Source: Deltaproteobacteria bacterium (lineage in GTDB: Bacteria; Desulfobacterota; Syntrophia; Syntrophales; UBA2210). From it: a stretch of DNA of 40,298 nucleotides. This document shows positions 1 through 8,355 of the stretch, piece by piece. Where the stretch lies: NCBI GenBank assembly GCA_016933215.1, contig JAFGBH010000036.1, positions 1 to 40,298 on the forward strand, given 5' to 3'. The position numbers and the translations under genes were made by a program. Position 1 is the first letter of the stretch. Every line of letters begins with the position of its first letter. The notes below the pieces were generated by a model. It was not told the origin of the DNA and did not search any database. It saw only the letters and a program-made list of their open reading frames with translations.

Positions 1-2
1 GG

Positions 3-311
3 GGGATTCGGGTTCCGTCCTATACGGCGAGCAAGAGCGGGGTGATGGGAATCACCCGGCTCCTGGCGAACGAATGGGCGCAATATGATATCAATATCAA
101 TGCGATCGCCCCGGGATACATGGCGACGGACAACACGGCTCCGATCCGGCAGGATCCGAAACGAAGCGAGGATATCCTCCAACGCATTCCGGCGGGGCGG
201 TGGGGAATGCCGGAAGATCTGCAAGGGGCGGCCGTCTTCCTCGCCTCCGAGGCATCCCGGTATGTGAACGGCTATACACTGGCTGTGGATGGAGGATGGC
301 TGGCCAGGTAA
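3..311 (+). CDS. kduD: SDR oxidoreductase, 2-dehydro-3-deoxy-D-gluconate 5-dehydrogenase-like, C-terminal part (5' end outside window)
   Basis: Open frame runs to the window edge: ...PSYTASKSGVMGITRLLANEWAQYDININAIAPGYMATDNTAPIR...RIPAGRWGMPEDLQGAAVFLASEASRYVNGYTLAVDGGWLAR; SDR YxxxK and a KduD-typical C-terminus. Confidence 0.85.
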   Translation, partial: GIRVPSYTASKSGVMGITRLLANEWAQYDININAIAPGYMATDNTAPIRQDPKRSEDILQRIPAGRWGMPEDLQGAAVFLASEASRYVNGYTLAVDGGWLAR

Positions 312-341
312 GGCACACAGGTTCACCTCTTACATTTTGGT

Positions 342-370
342 AAAAAGAGGGACAAGAGCACCCTTTTTTG
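342..370 (+). repeat. REP-like hairpin element (AAAAAGAGGGACAAGAGCACCCTTTTTT)
   Basis: AGGG...CCCT stem with A/T tracts, related to the recurring AATAGGGACAGCGCCCTTTTT element; just downstream of the SDR stop. Confidence 0.45.
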
Positions 371-449
371 CAAAATCCCCAATTCCGGCATAGGTATTTT
401 TAATCCTCACCCCTCTGTCCCTTATCCCCTGATCCTTATTTCATTTCCC

Positions 450-477
450 TTGACAATCCCGCCAAAGGGGGTATTTT
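450..477 (+). promoter_or_regulatory. Candidate sigma70-type promoter
   Basis: TTGACA-N16-TATTTT upstream of the 552 ORF; the same arrangement recurs at 2769-2796. Confidence 0.4.
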
Positions 478-551
478 TACAATTAGCTCAAAGAGGTATC
501 AAGCCTCTTTCAAAAGACTTATGACGTTTCATAGGGCCAACGAAGGAGGGC

Positions 552-1610
552 ATGGAGATGTCATTTTTTCAAAGCCGGTCATATATCAAAAGTTTACTTG
601 TTTTCAGTTTCTTCATAGTGCTCACAAGCTGTGCCGCTCCACAGAGAACAAAACTTGATCAGGGGTTATTGCTTGGAACCGATTCAAAAATCGAGGTTGG
701 TACAATTACAACTGCCGACCAAAAGAAATATGACGTTGATGCGGAAAGCCTGCTTCGTAATGCGCTGGAAAAAGCACTGTTAGAAAAGGGAATACTACGA
801 TCAAAGGGTACGAACGAAAAGTATTTCACTCTTTCCGCAAACATTACTGATTACGAGATGGGGAATGCGTTCAAGAGGTGGCTGCTGCCTTTCTATGGTG
901 CGACAATTCTCAAAGTTGAATGTGAGATTACCGATAGTAGCAAAGGAGTAAGTGTCACAAAATTCGAGCACAGACAGAGTATTGTTGTCGGGGGGTTATA
1001 CACGGTTGGCGGGTGGAAAACAATTTTTGACACGGTTGCACGTGATATAGCAGCTGATTTGGAAAGAAGAACAACAGATAAAGCCGAAGGATTTTATGTC
1101 GAATTAGCCCCCTGGCCGGAGAATGAAGTCGATATCCCCAAAGCAGCAGTATCTCAAAAGATAAACCTCGTTCCACTGAAAGATCAGCGTCCTGATAAAA
1201 CAAGAATCGGAGAAAGACTCGCTGCTTTTGAAGTTTCTATGGGTAACGTCTACCTGAACAGAGATGCGGCGTCATACTTGAGTGAAGCTCTTCAAAATGA
1301 CCTTCTGGCCTCGGGAAACCAGTTAACGAGTTCCGGGTATAACGTCATTTTAGAAGGCGAAATCACAAAATTCTGGGTCAGCACAAACACCACCCCCCTT
1401 TATTGGGATGTTATCGGTGAAATTGAAGTGAAACTGAGTGTAACAGATTCAAGTGGAACCAAGGGCAAAATTGAAAAAACATATACAGCTCAAAGCACCT
1501 CCAGGACATATGCATGGCCCACGCAGAAGGTTGTTTCCCAGGTACTTTCTGCAAGTGTCAAAAACCTTATGTACGACATTCGCAACGATAGTATCTGGAT
1601 AAAAAATTAG
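552..1610 (+). CDS. Predicted lipoprotein, function unknown
   Basis: 352 aa ORF with signal peptide and lipobox LTSC; RBS-like GGAGG upstream. Confidence 0.75.
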   Translation: MEMSFFQSRSYIKSLLVFSFFIVLTSCAAPQRTKLDQGLLLGTDSKIEVGTITTADQKKYDVDAESLLRNALEKALLEKGILRSKGTNEKYFTLSANITDYEMGNAFKRWLLPFYGATILKVECEITDSSKGVSVTKFEHRQSIVVGGLYTVGGWKTIFDTVARDIAADLERRTTDKAEGFYVELAPWPENEVDIPKAAVSQKINLVPLKDQRPDKTRIGERLAAFEVSMGNVYLNRDAASYLSEALQNDLLASGNQLTSSGYNVILEGEITKFWVSTNTTPLYWDVIGEIEVKLSVTDSSGTKGKIEKTYTAQSTSRTYAWPTQKVVSQVLSASVKNLMYDIRNDSIWIKN

Positions 1611-1637
1611 GATAATGGCGACAGCGCCTATGTTTTC

Positions 1638-1680
1638 TAATCCATATCCCCTAATCCATACTCACCATTCCATTGTCCTT
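1638..1680 (+). repeat. 43-bp direct repeat, copy A
   Basis: TAATCCATATCCCCTAATCCATACTCACCATTCCATTGTCCTT; 41/43 identical to 2728-2770. Confidence 0.85.
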
Positions 1681-1704
1681 TTCATGGCGGTATGGCCACC
1701 ACAA

Positions 1705-2535
1705 CTAACCATCTTCGTATTCCTGATAAATAACATTCCCACAGCTCTTACAGTGCGATGCATCCCTGTCATGGTAACGAAGGCCGCATTGCGAGCAGGT
1801 AATATCCTGCTTCGATGCGATATGGATCCACTCCTTAATAAGACGGCCCACCTGCCAGGGTATGAGAATAATCCCTGAGAGGATCATCACGACCGTTACC
1901 GTGCGGCCCCCTTCCGAAAGCGGAATAATATCACCGAAACCGACTGTTGTAAGGGTCACCACCGTGAAATAAAAGGCGTCGCCGAAATTCCTGACAGTGG
2001 GGTTGACCGAACTTTCAACGGCATAGAAGAGACCTGAAGAGATGAAAAATATCATAAAGATTGTCATCAGAAGCTGTAAACCCTTCAGGACATGGACCGT
2101 GATGCTCTTGAAAAAGAAGCCAGGGCCTCTGGCATAACGCAAAAACCTGAAGATCCTGAAGACACGGAAAGCGCGTATCAGACGGAGGAACCCCACATTG
2201 AGCGCGACACCGAAGATCGGACACACAAGAAGCGCCACCGTCGGCAGGATCGCTATGAGATCTATCACACTGTAAATATCGACCAGCTGTTTCAGCCTGT
2301 CCTGCGATCCATAGAGCCGCGCCGCGTACTCGATGATGAAGAACGCCACAATGATGACTTCCGTATTCCAAAGCAGGCTGCGTGTCGCCTCGGATACATC
2401 GTATGTCTCAACGACAAGAATGGCACATATTACAAAGTTGAGAATTATTATACATATATCGATCAGCTTGCCCAGCGGCGTCTTTGAGTCGACAAGATAA
2501 AACTGGATGGTTTCCCGGAAACTATTCATAGACAA
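1705..2535 (-). CDS. Voltage-gated potassium channel / ion transporter with C-terminal zinc ribbon
   Basis: S4-like RLIRAFRVFRIFRFLRY, selectivity filter TTVGFGD, C-terminal CSQCGLRYHDRDASHCKSCG. Confidence 0.88.
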   Translation of the reverse strand: MSMNSFRETIQFYLVDSKTPLGKLIDICIIILNFVICAILVVETYDVSEATRSLLWNTEVIIVAFFIIEYAARLYGSQDRLKQLVDIYSVIDLIAILPTVALLVCPIFGVALNVGFLRLIRAFRVFRIFRFLRYARGPGFFFKSITVHVLKGLQLLMTIFMIFFISSGLFYAVESSVNPTVRNFGDAFYFTVVTLTTVGFGDIIPLSEGGRTVTVVMILSGIILIPWQVGRLIKEWIHIASKQDITCSQCGLRYHDRDASHCKSCGNVIYQEYEDG

Positions 2536-2641
2536 GAATCCCGTCTTTTGTTTTCAATATGTTATAGCCTTATACATACATTTTCACTTTTTTCAAAAAA
2601 ATTTCCGCCTTGACCTTTACTTTCCCGAGCCCCGTCCTCGG

Positions 2642-2664
2642 ATAATAGGGGCAGCCTCTATTAT
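2642..2664. repeat. Palindromic REP-like element
   Basis: ATAATAGGGG-cag-CCTCTATTAT inverted repeat in intergenic DNA. Confidence 0.5.
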
Positions 2665-2727
2665 TGAATCCTTATCCCTTAATCCTGATTTATCCAATAC
2701 CGGCATAGGTTTTTTAAACTTAATCCA

Positions 2728-2770
2728 TAATCCATATCCCCTAATCCATTCTCACCATTCCATTTTCCTT
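2728..2770 (+). repeat. 43-bp direct repeat, copy B
   Basis: TAATCCATATCCCCTAATCCATTCTCACCATTCCATTTTCCTT; two mismatches to 1638-1680. Confidence 0.85.
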
Positions 2771-2796
2771 GACAATCCTGCCAAAAGGGGTATTTT
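2769..2796 (+). promoter_or_regulatory. Candidate promoter of the SIR2-HerA operon
   Basis: TTGACA-N16-TATTTT, lying in a leader homologous to 440-550. Confidence 0.4.
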
Positions 2797-2895
2797 GACA
2801 ATCAGTTCAACAAGGTATCGAGACTCTTTTAAAAATTTATAATGTTTCATCCACAGCCGACAGAGGAGGGAGCAGTGGAGTGATTTAAGACAAAG

Positions 2896-2933
2896 CCCCG
2901 TTTCTCGAAAATAGAGAGCGGGGTATTTTGTTT
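2896..2933 (+). terminator. GC hairpin followed by T-rich tract (terminator or leader attenuator)
   Basis: CCCCGTTTCTC...GAGAGCGGGG followed by TATTTTGTTTT, between candidate promoter and SIR2 start. Confidence 0.4.
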
Positions 2934-3066
2934 TATGAGGAGCAAAAAAAGGCGCTGTCCCTGTTTATACTCTATATCTTGTTTAAGAAACTTGGAGCCC
3001 AAAATTAAGGCTCGGCCTTCTAATAACGAACAATGCAAAACACTTTTGCAGGAAAGGGTTGGTACA

Positions 3067-4245
3067 ATGTTAAGCGAGGATCCATTGAGACAAGTTAATT
3101 TATTGATGCAGTGTCTAAATCAAGACAAAAAGCGAATTGGTATTTTGCTAGGTGCTGGATGTCCTTTTTCAATAAAAAATGATGCCGGAAAACCTCTAAT
3201 ACCAGATATTAAAGGTTTAACGGAAATCGTAAAAAGTAAAATTTGCGATGGTGAAAAAGATGTTAATTGGGACAATATTTGCAAACAACTCAAAGAAGAT
3301 GGAATAGATGAATATAATATTGAGGACATTCTCAGCAGGGTAAGGGGGTTAAGGGATTATGCAGGGAATGGAGAGGTAAGAGGATTGTCAAAAGTTGTTC
3401 TTGACGAACTTGAAAATAAAATATGTCAGGAAATTAAAGCATGTGTAAGCCAGAAACTACCAAACAAGGCAACCCCATTTCATAACTTAGCAACGTGGAT
3501 TGGTTTAATTGATAGATCAGAGCCTATAGAAATATTTACAACGAACTATGATTTATTAATCGAGCAAGCACATGAGGATTTAAGAGTACCTTTTTTTGAT
3601 GGATTTATTGGCACATGTCATCCTTTTTTTGATCCCTACTCTATTGAGTTAGATAAATTGCCATCACGTTGGGCGCGACTATGGAAAATTCATGGCTCGA
3701 TCAATTGGAGAAGCGATAAAGTTGATGGTTACCTAAAAGTTTATCGAACTGATCCGGAAAAAGGAGGTGATGTCGTTATCCATCCTTCGCATCTCAAATA
3801 CGATCAAAGTAGAAAGATGCCGTATCTTGCGATGATGGAAAGATTAAGACGATTTCTCATTACGTCGCCCAGCATTTTAATTATTATTGGATATTCTTTT
3901 GGTGATCAGCATTTAAATGATGTGATCGTGCAAAGCATACAAGGATCACCCTCAACTGCTGTCTTTGCGTTGATGTATGGGAGTTTATCTAATTACGAGA
4001 ATGCGATTTCTCTTGCAGAGGAGCGCAGCAATTTGAGCCTAATTGCTGAGGATGGCGCCATCATTGGAACGAAGCAATTTCATTGGAAGGAATTGCAGGA
4101 AATGCCAGAATCTGAACTCTCAAAAGAGATCATTGAATGGAAAAATGACCCTTTGGATGAAACGTGCTTCAAAGCATATGTAAAGCTGGGCGATTTCCAA
4201 AGTTTCGGAATGTTTCTACAAGAGATATCGGGTGCTTTGGATTAG
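3067..4245 (+). CDS. SIR2-like domain protein (SIR2 of a SIR2-HerA defence system)
   Basis: RIGILLGAGCPFSI, EIFTTNYDLLIE, LWKIHGSINW, IIIGYSFGDQHLND are SIR2-family motifs. Start moved from 2935 to the ATG at 3067, which follows AGGAAAGG. Confidence 0.87.
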   Translation: MLSEDPLRQVNLLMQCLNQDKKRIGILLGAGCPFSIKNDAGKPLIPDIKGLTEIVKSKICDGEKDVNWDNICKQLKEDGIDEYNIEDILSRVRGLRDYAGNGEVRGLSKVVLDELENKICQEIKACVSQKLPNKATPFHNLATWIGLIDRSEPIEIFTTNYDLLIEQAHEDLRVPFFDGFIGTCHPFFDPYSIELDKLPSRWARLWKIHGSINWRSDKVDGYLKVYRTDPEKGGDVVIHPSHLKYDQSRKMPYLAMMERLRRFLITSPSILIIIGYSFGDQHLNDVIVQSIQGSPSTAVFALMYGSLSNYENAISLAEERSNLSLIAEDGAIIGTKQFHWKELQEMPESELSKEIIEWKNDPLDETCFKAYVKLGDFQSFGMFLQEISGALD

Positions 4246-4259
4246 GAGGATTAATAAAA

Positions 4260-6125
4260 ATGGGAAATGTTCCAACACGATTGGGTACGGTGGAAGATGT
4301 AAAGGGCTCGACAATTAGTGTAGTTCTTGATGAAGACACTGCATCTGGCTTGGCCTTAGTTAAAGGGCATGGGTATAGAATAGGCCAACTTGGAAGTTTT
4401 GTACGAATACCAATCGGATATCTGGATTTGTTTGGGGTGGTCTCACAAGTTGGCGCAAGCGCAGTTCCCGAAAGTGTTATAGAACAGGAGGAATACGGGC
4501 GCCGCTGGATGACGATTCAATTAATAGGCGAAGGTAATCGCCGAGGGGAGTTCAAAAGAGGGCTTTCTCAATATCCAACAATCGGTGATATAGTTCATTT
4601 AGTAACGGAAGACGATCTAAAACTTATATATGGACGACCCGAATCCCCTCAATTTATAACTGTTGGAAGTTTAGCAAGTGCCGAATCCATACCTGCCCTT
4701 ATAGATATTAACAACCTTGTAACTAGACACTCTGCTATTGTTGGCAGTACTGGAACAGGTAAATCAACAACCGTTGCTAGTTTACTAAATTCAATATCAC
4801 AAAAAGATCGTTTTAGATCGGCGCGTATTATAGTTTTTGACATTCATGGTGAATATGCAAACACAATGAGGGATCGTGCCAACATTTTTCGAATTAATCC
4901 AGATAAAAAGTATGAAGAATTTGCGCTACACATTCCGTATTGGGCCCTCAATTTTGAAGAATTATTGTCCGTAACATTCGGTGATATTTCAAATGATACA
5001 GATCGTGGGGGAATAATTGAAAGGATTGTTGAGAAAAAACTAGAAGCTTTGAAAAAGAATCCGAAAAAAGGTGTAAATGAAAACGCATTAAACGTGGACA
5101 CACCTGTTCCCTTTAGTATTCATCAATTGTGGTATGAATTACACTGTTTAATAATTTCAACACATCTTCAAACGGGTAATCAATCTTTGGCTACGATTGC
5201 ATTTGAAAAAGGCGCGGATGATCAAATCACGGATAAGGGAGATGCCATGTCAGTCAGACCCCCTAAATGTATGCCCCAAGATCTCTCGACGAGTGCGTCT
5301 CCGAAAGTTTATTTAAGCCAAAGCCGACTTAATATAAGAAGGCCTTTGGAGGCACTTGCTTATAAACTAAGAGATTCAAGATATGATTTCTTATTTGATC
5401 CTGGTGATTGGTTGCCCGATATAGATGGAAAAAGTAAGAAGGATATTGATGAACTTTTAGAAAAATGGCTTGGAGGTGAGAAATCAATCACAATACTAGA
5501 CTTATCTGGTATTCCTCGGGATATTCTGAATACATTGATTGGTGCACTTTTAAGAATAATTTATGATGCTTTATTCTGGGGGCGTAACATTTCTGAAGGC
5601 GGACGGGAGCGTCCATTACTTGTGGTGCTTGAAGAAGCACATGCTTACTTGGGAAAAGATGATGTGGGGCCAGCCGCAGAAGCTGTGCGTAGAATTGTTA
5701 AAGAGGGCAGGAAATATGGAATAGGTGCTATGATTATTTCTCAAAGACCAACTGAGGTAGATGCTACAATATTAAGCCAATGCGGGACTGTTTTTGCGAT
5801 GAGGCTTACAAATACACATGACCGATCTCAAGTAACATCTATAGTTTCAGATAATTTAGAAGGGCTTTTTGCGATGTTACCAATTTTGAGAACGGGTGAG
5901 GCTATAATTGTAGGTGAGGCGGTTCAGATTCCTGTAAGAACGATGATAGAACCACCACCCAAATCTGAAAGACCTGACAGCCAAGATCCTCTTGTATATG
6001 ATGATAAAGGTCCCGGAGGATGGAATCGTGAGCGGGAGCCGAGTGATTATTCAGAAGTTATAGAGCTCTGGCGCAGACAAAATCCTCGCTCGATCAGGAT
6101 TAAAGACTTGGATGAAAAGGAGTAA
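4260..6125 (+). CDS. HerA-family / DUF87 ATPase
   Basis: Walker A VGSTGTGKSTT, Walker B LLVVLEEAHAYLG, HerA-like ISQRPTEVDATILSQCGT; GGAGG RBS, 14 nt after the SIR2 stop. Confidence 0.9.
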   Translation: MGNVPTRLGTVEDVKGSTISVVLDEDTASGLALVKGHGYRIGQLGSFVRIPIGYLDLFGVVSQVGASAVPESVIEQEEYGRRWMTIQLIGEGNRRGEFKRGLSQYPTIGDIVHLVTEDDLKLIYGRPESPQFITVGSLASAESIPALIDINNLVTRHSAIVGSTGTGKSTTVASLLNSISQKDRFRSARIIVFDIHGEYANTMRDRANIFRINPDKKYEEFALHIPYWALNFEELLSVTFGDISNDTDRGGIIERIVEKKLEALKKNPKKGVNENALNVDTPVPFSIHQLWYELHCLIISTHLQTGNQSLATIAFEKGADDQITDKGDAMSVRPPKCMPQDLSTSASPKVYLSQSRLNIRRPLEALAYKLRDSRYDFLFDPGDWLPDIDGKSKKDIDELLEKWLGGEKSITILDLSGIPRDILNTLIGALLRIIYDALFWGRNISEGGRERPLLVVLEEAHAYLGKDDVGPAAEAVRRIVKEGRKYGIGAMIISQRPTEVDATILSQCGTVFAMRLTNTHDRSQVTSIVSDNLEGLFAMLPILRTGEAIIVGEAVQIPVRTMIEPPPKSERPDSQDPLVYDDKGPGGWNREREPSDYSEVIELWRRQNPRSIRIKDLDEKE

Positions 6126-6130
6126 AATCA

Positions 6131-6340
6131 ATGGAATGGATATCTGTTACATCAAGTAATTTATCACGTGTTAGGTATGATGAAACTTCTCAAACTCTAG
6201 AGGTGGAGTTTCAAAACGGTAATGTTTATCAATACTTTGATGTTCCGCAACAGGTATTCGAGAGTTTGGTCGGAGCGGAATCTTGCGGAAAATATTTAAA
6301 CACGAATATTAAAGGTTATTATCGTTATGCGCGAGCTTGA
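6131..6340 (+). CDS. KTSC domain-containing small protein
   Basis: 69 aa: VTSSNLSRVRYDETSQTLEVEFQNGNVYQYFDVPQQVFESLVGAESCGKYLNTNIKGYYRY matches the KTSC consensus; starts 5 nt after the HerA stop. Confidence 0.85.
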   Translation: MEWISVTSSNLSRVRYDETSQTLEVEFQNGNVYQYFDVPQQVFESLVGAESCGKYLNTNIKGYYRYARA

Positions 6341-6383
6341 TCTGGAAAAGGAAATGCGAGGGCAAGTCGTTGACTATTGGGAA

Positions 6384-6405
6384 AAATAGGGACAGCGCCC
6401 TTTCT
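6384..6405 (+). repeat. REP-like element
   Basis: AAATAGGGACAGCGCCCTTTCT, intergenic. Confidence 0.6.
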
Positions 6406-6716
6406 TTAATTACCTTTACTCTAATGTCTTAATTCCCTATACTCAGGCCGAAAATGCCCCCACTGGTGAGCAAGGCGTTAGGCGTGGAATCGGCCTAGGG
6501 TCAAATCTTTATTCTTTAATAAAATTAACGTAGAAATGGGGGCATTCGTTGACTATTGACAAGTCTTTCTGAATAGAATCCCCCGTGAATAGGAAATGGA
6601 GTGCTTCAGTAAATAGTTAAGGCGCGACTCCATAGGCCAACTCTGGAAATTTTCCAATTTACAAATTATATTTTGATATTAATCTCGGAAAGTTTTAAAT
6701 ACTGAATTGCTTTTAG

Positions 6717-7982
6717 ATGAGGGAGACCAAGATGCAAGAACAAGTCATTATATGCCCACATTGCAATAAAGAAATACCTCTCACAGAGGCCATATCCCAT
6801 CAGATCAGGGGGCAATTACAAAAGGAATTTGAAGCTGAACGACAAAAGTCCGAGGAACAATTCGAGCAAAAAAGGCAGGCTTTATTAGAAAGAGAAAAGG
6901 AACTGGAAGAAAACAAAAAGTCGCTGGCAGAGCGCATTGATGAGCAGGTTAAAAAGGAAAGGATAAAAATAGAAGCAGAAGTAAAGGAAAAAATTACCGA
7001 AGAAAGCGAGCTAAAGACAAGAGATTTGCTTGAACAGCTCAAAGAAAAAGATGAAAAATTGAAAGCATCGCAAGAGATAGAACTTGAGCTAAGAAAACAA
7101 CGCAGAGAACTTGAAGAAAGCAAGAAGGCTTTTGAATTAGAAATGGCTCGAAAGCTCGATGAAGAAAGGGAAAAAATCAGAGAGGTTGCTGCCCGCACCG
7201 TTACTGATGAACACAGGCTCAAGGATTTGGAAAAAGAAAAACAAATATCAGATTTAAGGAAACAAATTGAAGAACTCAGGAGAAAGGCTGAACAGGGCTC
7301 GCAACAGATGCAGGGCGAGGTATTAGAACTCGAACTGGAAGAAATTTTAAAAATAAATTTCTCCTCCGACATCATTGAACCTGTCCCGAAGGGTATTCGT
7401 GGCGCTGATGTAGTGCAGAAGGTTCACAGTCAGACTGGCCAATATTGTGGTAGTATTATTTGGGAATCCAAACGGACAAAGGCATGGAGTGATACGTGGA
7501 TTCAGAAACTGAAAGATGACCAACGAGAGGTACGGGCCGATATTGCGGTTTTGCTCTCTATAGCATTGCCGAAAGATGTAAATAATTTTGCCTATACTGA
7601 CGGTATCTGGGTGACCGATTATGCCTCGATTATAGGTCTGACCGTAGCATTACGGATGAATCTTATCCAGGTTGCTATGACAAAGCTCTCATCCGTAGGG
7701 AAACAGGAAAAAATGGAAGTTCTGTATAGTTATCTTTCGGGAACTGAATTCAGACAAAAGGTGGAAGCCATTGTAGAAGCTTTTGTAACGATGAAAAAGG
7801 ATTTGGATCAAGAAAAAAGGGCTATGACAAAAATATGGTCTAAAAGGGAAAAACAAATAGAAAGGGTAATTACTAACACTGCAGGAATGTATGGTGACAT
7901 GCAGGGCATAATTGGTGCGTCCCTGCCAGAAATTAAAAGTCTTGAAATGGAGACATCTCCATCTGAAATCGATATAGACTAA
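6717..7982 (+). CDS. DUF2130 domain-containing protein (zinc-finger N-terminus, coiled coil, putative PD-(D/E)XK nuclease-like C-terminus)
   Basis: N-terminal CPHCNKEI, long charged coiled coil, then GADVVQKVHSQTGQYCGSIIWESKRTKAWSDTWIQKLKDDQR. Likely start at 6717 or 6732 (MQEQV). Confidence 0.8.
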   Translation: MRETKMQEQVIICPHCNKEIPLTEAISHQIRGQLQKEFEAERQKSEEQFEQKRQALLEREKELEENKKSLAERIDEQVKKERIKIEAEVKEKITEESELKTRDLLEQLKEKDEKLKASQEIELELRKQRRELEESKKAFELEMARKLDEEREKIREVAARTVTDEHRLKDLEKEKQISDLRKQIEELRRKAEQGSQQMQGEVLELELEEILKINFSSDIIEPVPKGIRGADVVQKVHSQTGQYCGSIIWESKRTKAWSDTWIQKLKDDQREVRADIAVLLSIALPKDVNNFAYTDGIWVTDYASIIGLTVALRMNLIQVAMTKLSSVGKQEKMEVLYSYLSGTEFRQKVEAIVEAFVTMKKDLDQEKRAMTKIWSKREKQIERVITNTAGMYGDMQGIIGASLPEIKSLEMETSPSEIDID

Positions 7983-8002
7983 AGAAAAGGAATAAATATA
8001 AT

Positions 8003-8025
8003 AAATAGGCACAGCGCCCTTTTTT
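8003..8025 (+). repeat. REP-like element
   Basis: AAATAGGCACAGCGCCCTTTTTT, immediately after the DUF2130 gene. Confidence 0.6.
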
Positions 8026-8112
8026 AACTTAAATATGCTTGCCTTCACTGATTACCTCAAGAAAGCTGGCATCCTTTGTTCAATTTCAAATCTGATGAGT
8101 ACAGGAAGGCGG

Positions 8113-8134
8113 AAAATAGGGACAGCGCACTTTT
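8113..8134 (+). repeat. REP-like element
   Basis: AAAATAGGGACAGCGCACTTTT, second copy 110 bp from the previous one. Confidence 0.6.
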
Positions 8135-8355
8135 CCATTTATGTTTCGCCTGCAACTGATCAATGGGAGGCAGTTGTTAGAATTGAGTTTTACTGGTAGA
8201 ATTAATGCATTTTCATTGAGATCGATGTTGTGTGGATTACTGAAAATAATTATTAGGGAACTCGTCATCCCATCATAACCTCTACTCTAATAGTATGGCA
8301 TCCATCCCACAAGTAATCTGATGGGTTTTTTAGTGTGGAATTAGTATGTTTGTCT

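Noticed and set aside
2092-2487. Plus-strand ORF opposite the K+ channel gene
   Set aside because: Shadow ORF antisense to a well-supported channel CDS, no recognisable family.
2935-3066. N-terminal extension of the SIR2 ORF (MRSKKRRCPCLYSISC...)
   Set aside because: Overlaps the hairpin tail/REP-like element and lacks SIR2 similarity; the ATG at 3067 with a good RBS is preferred.
6471-6485. attC/integron-like core GCGTTAGGCG in the KTSC-DUF2130 spacer
   Set aside because: Only one GTTRRRY-like box; no complementary RYYYAAC partner at attC spacing and no integrase in the window.
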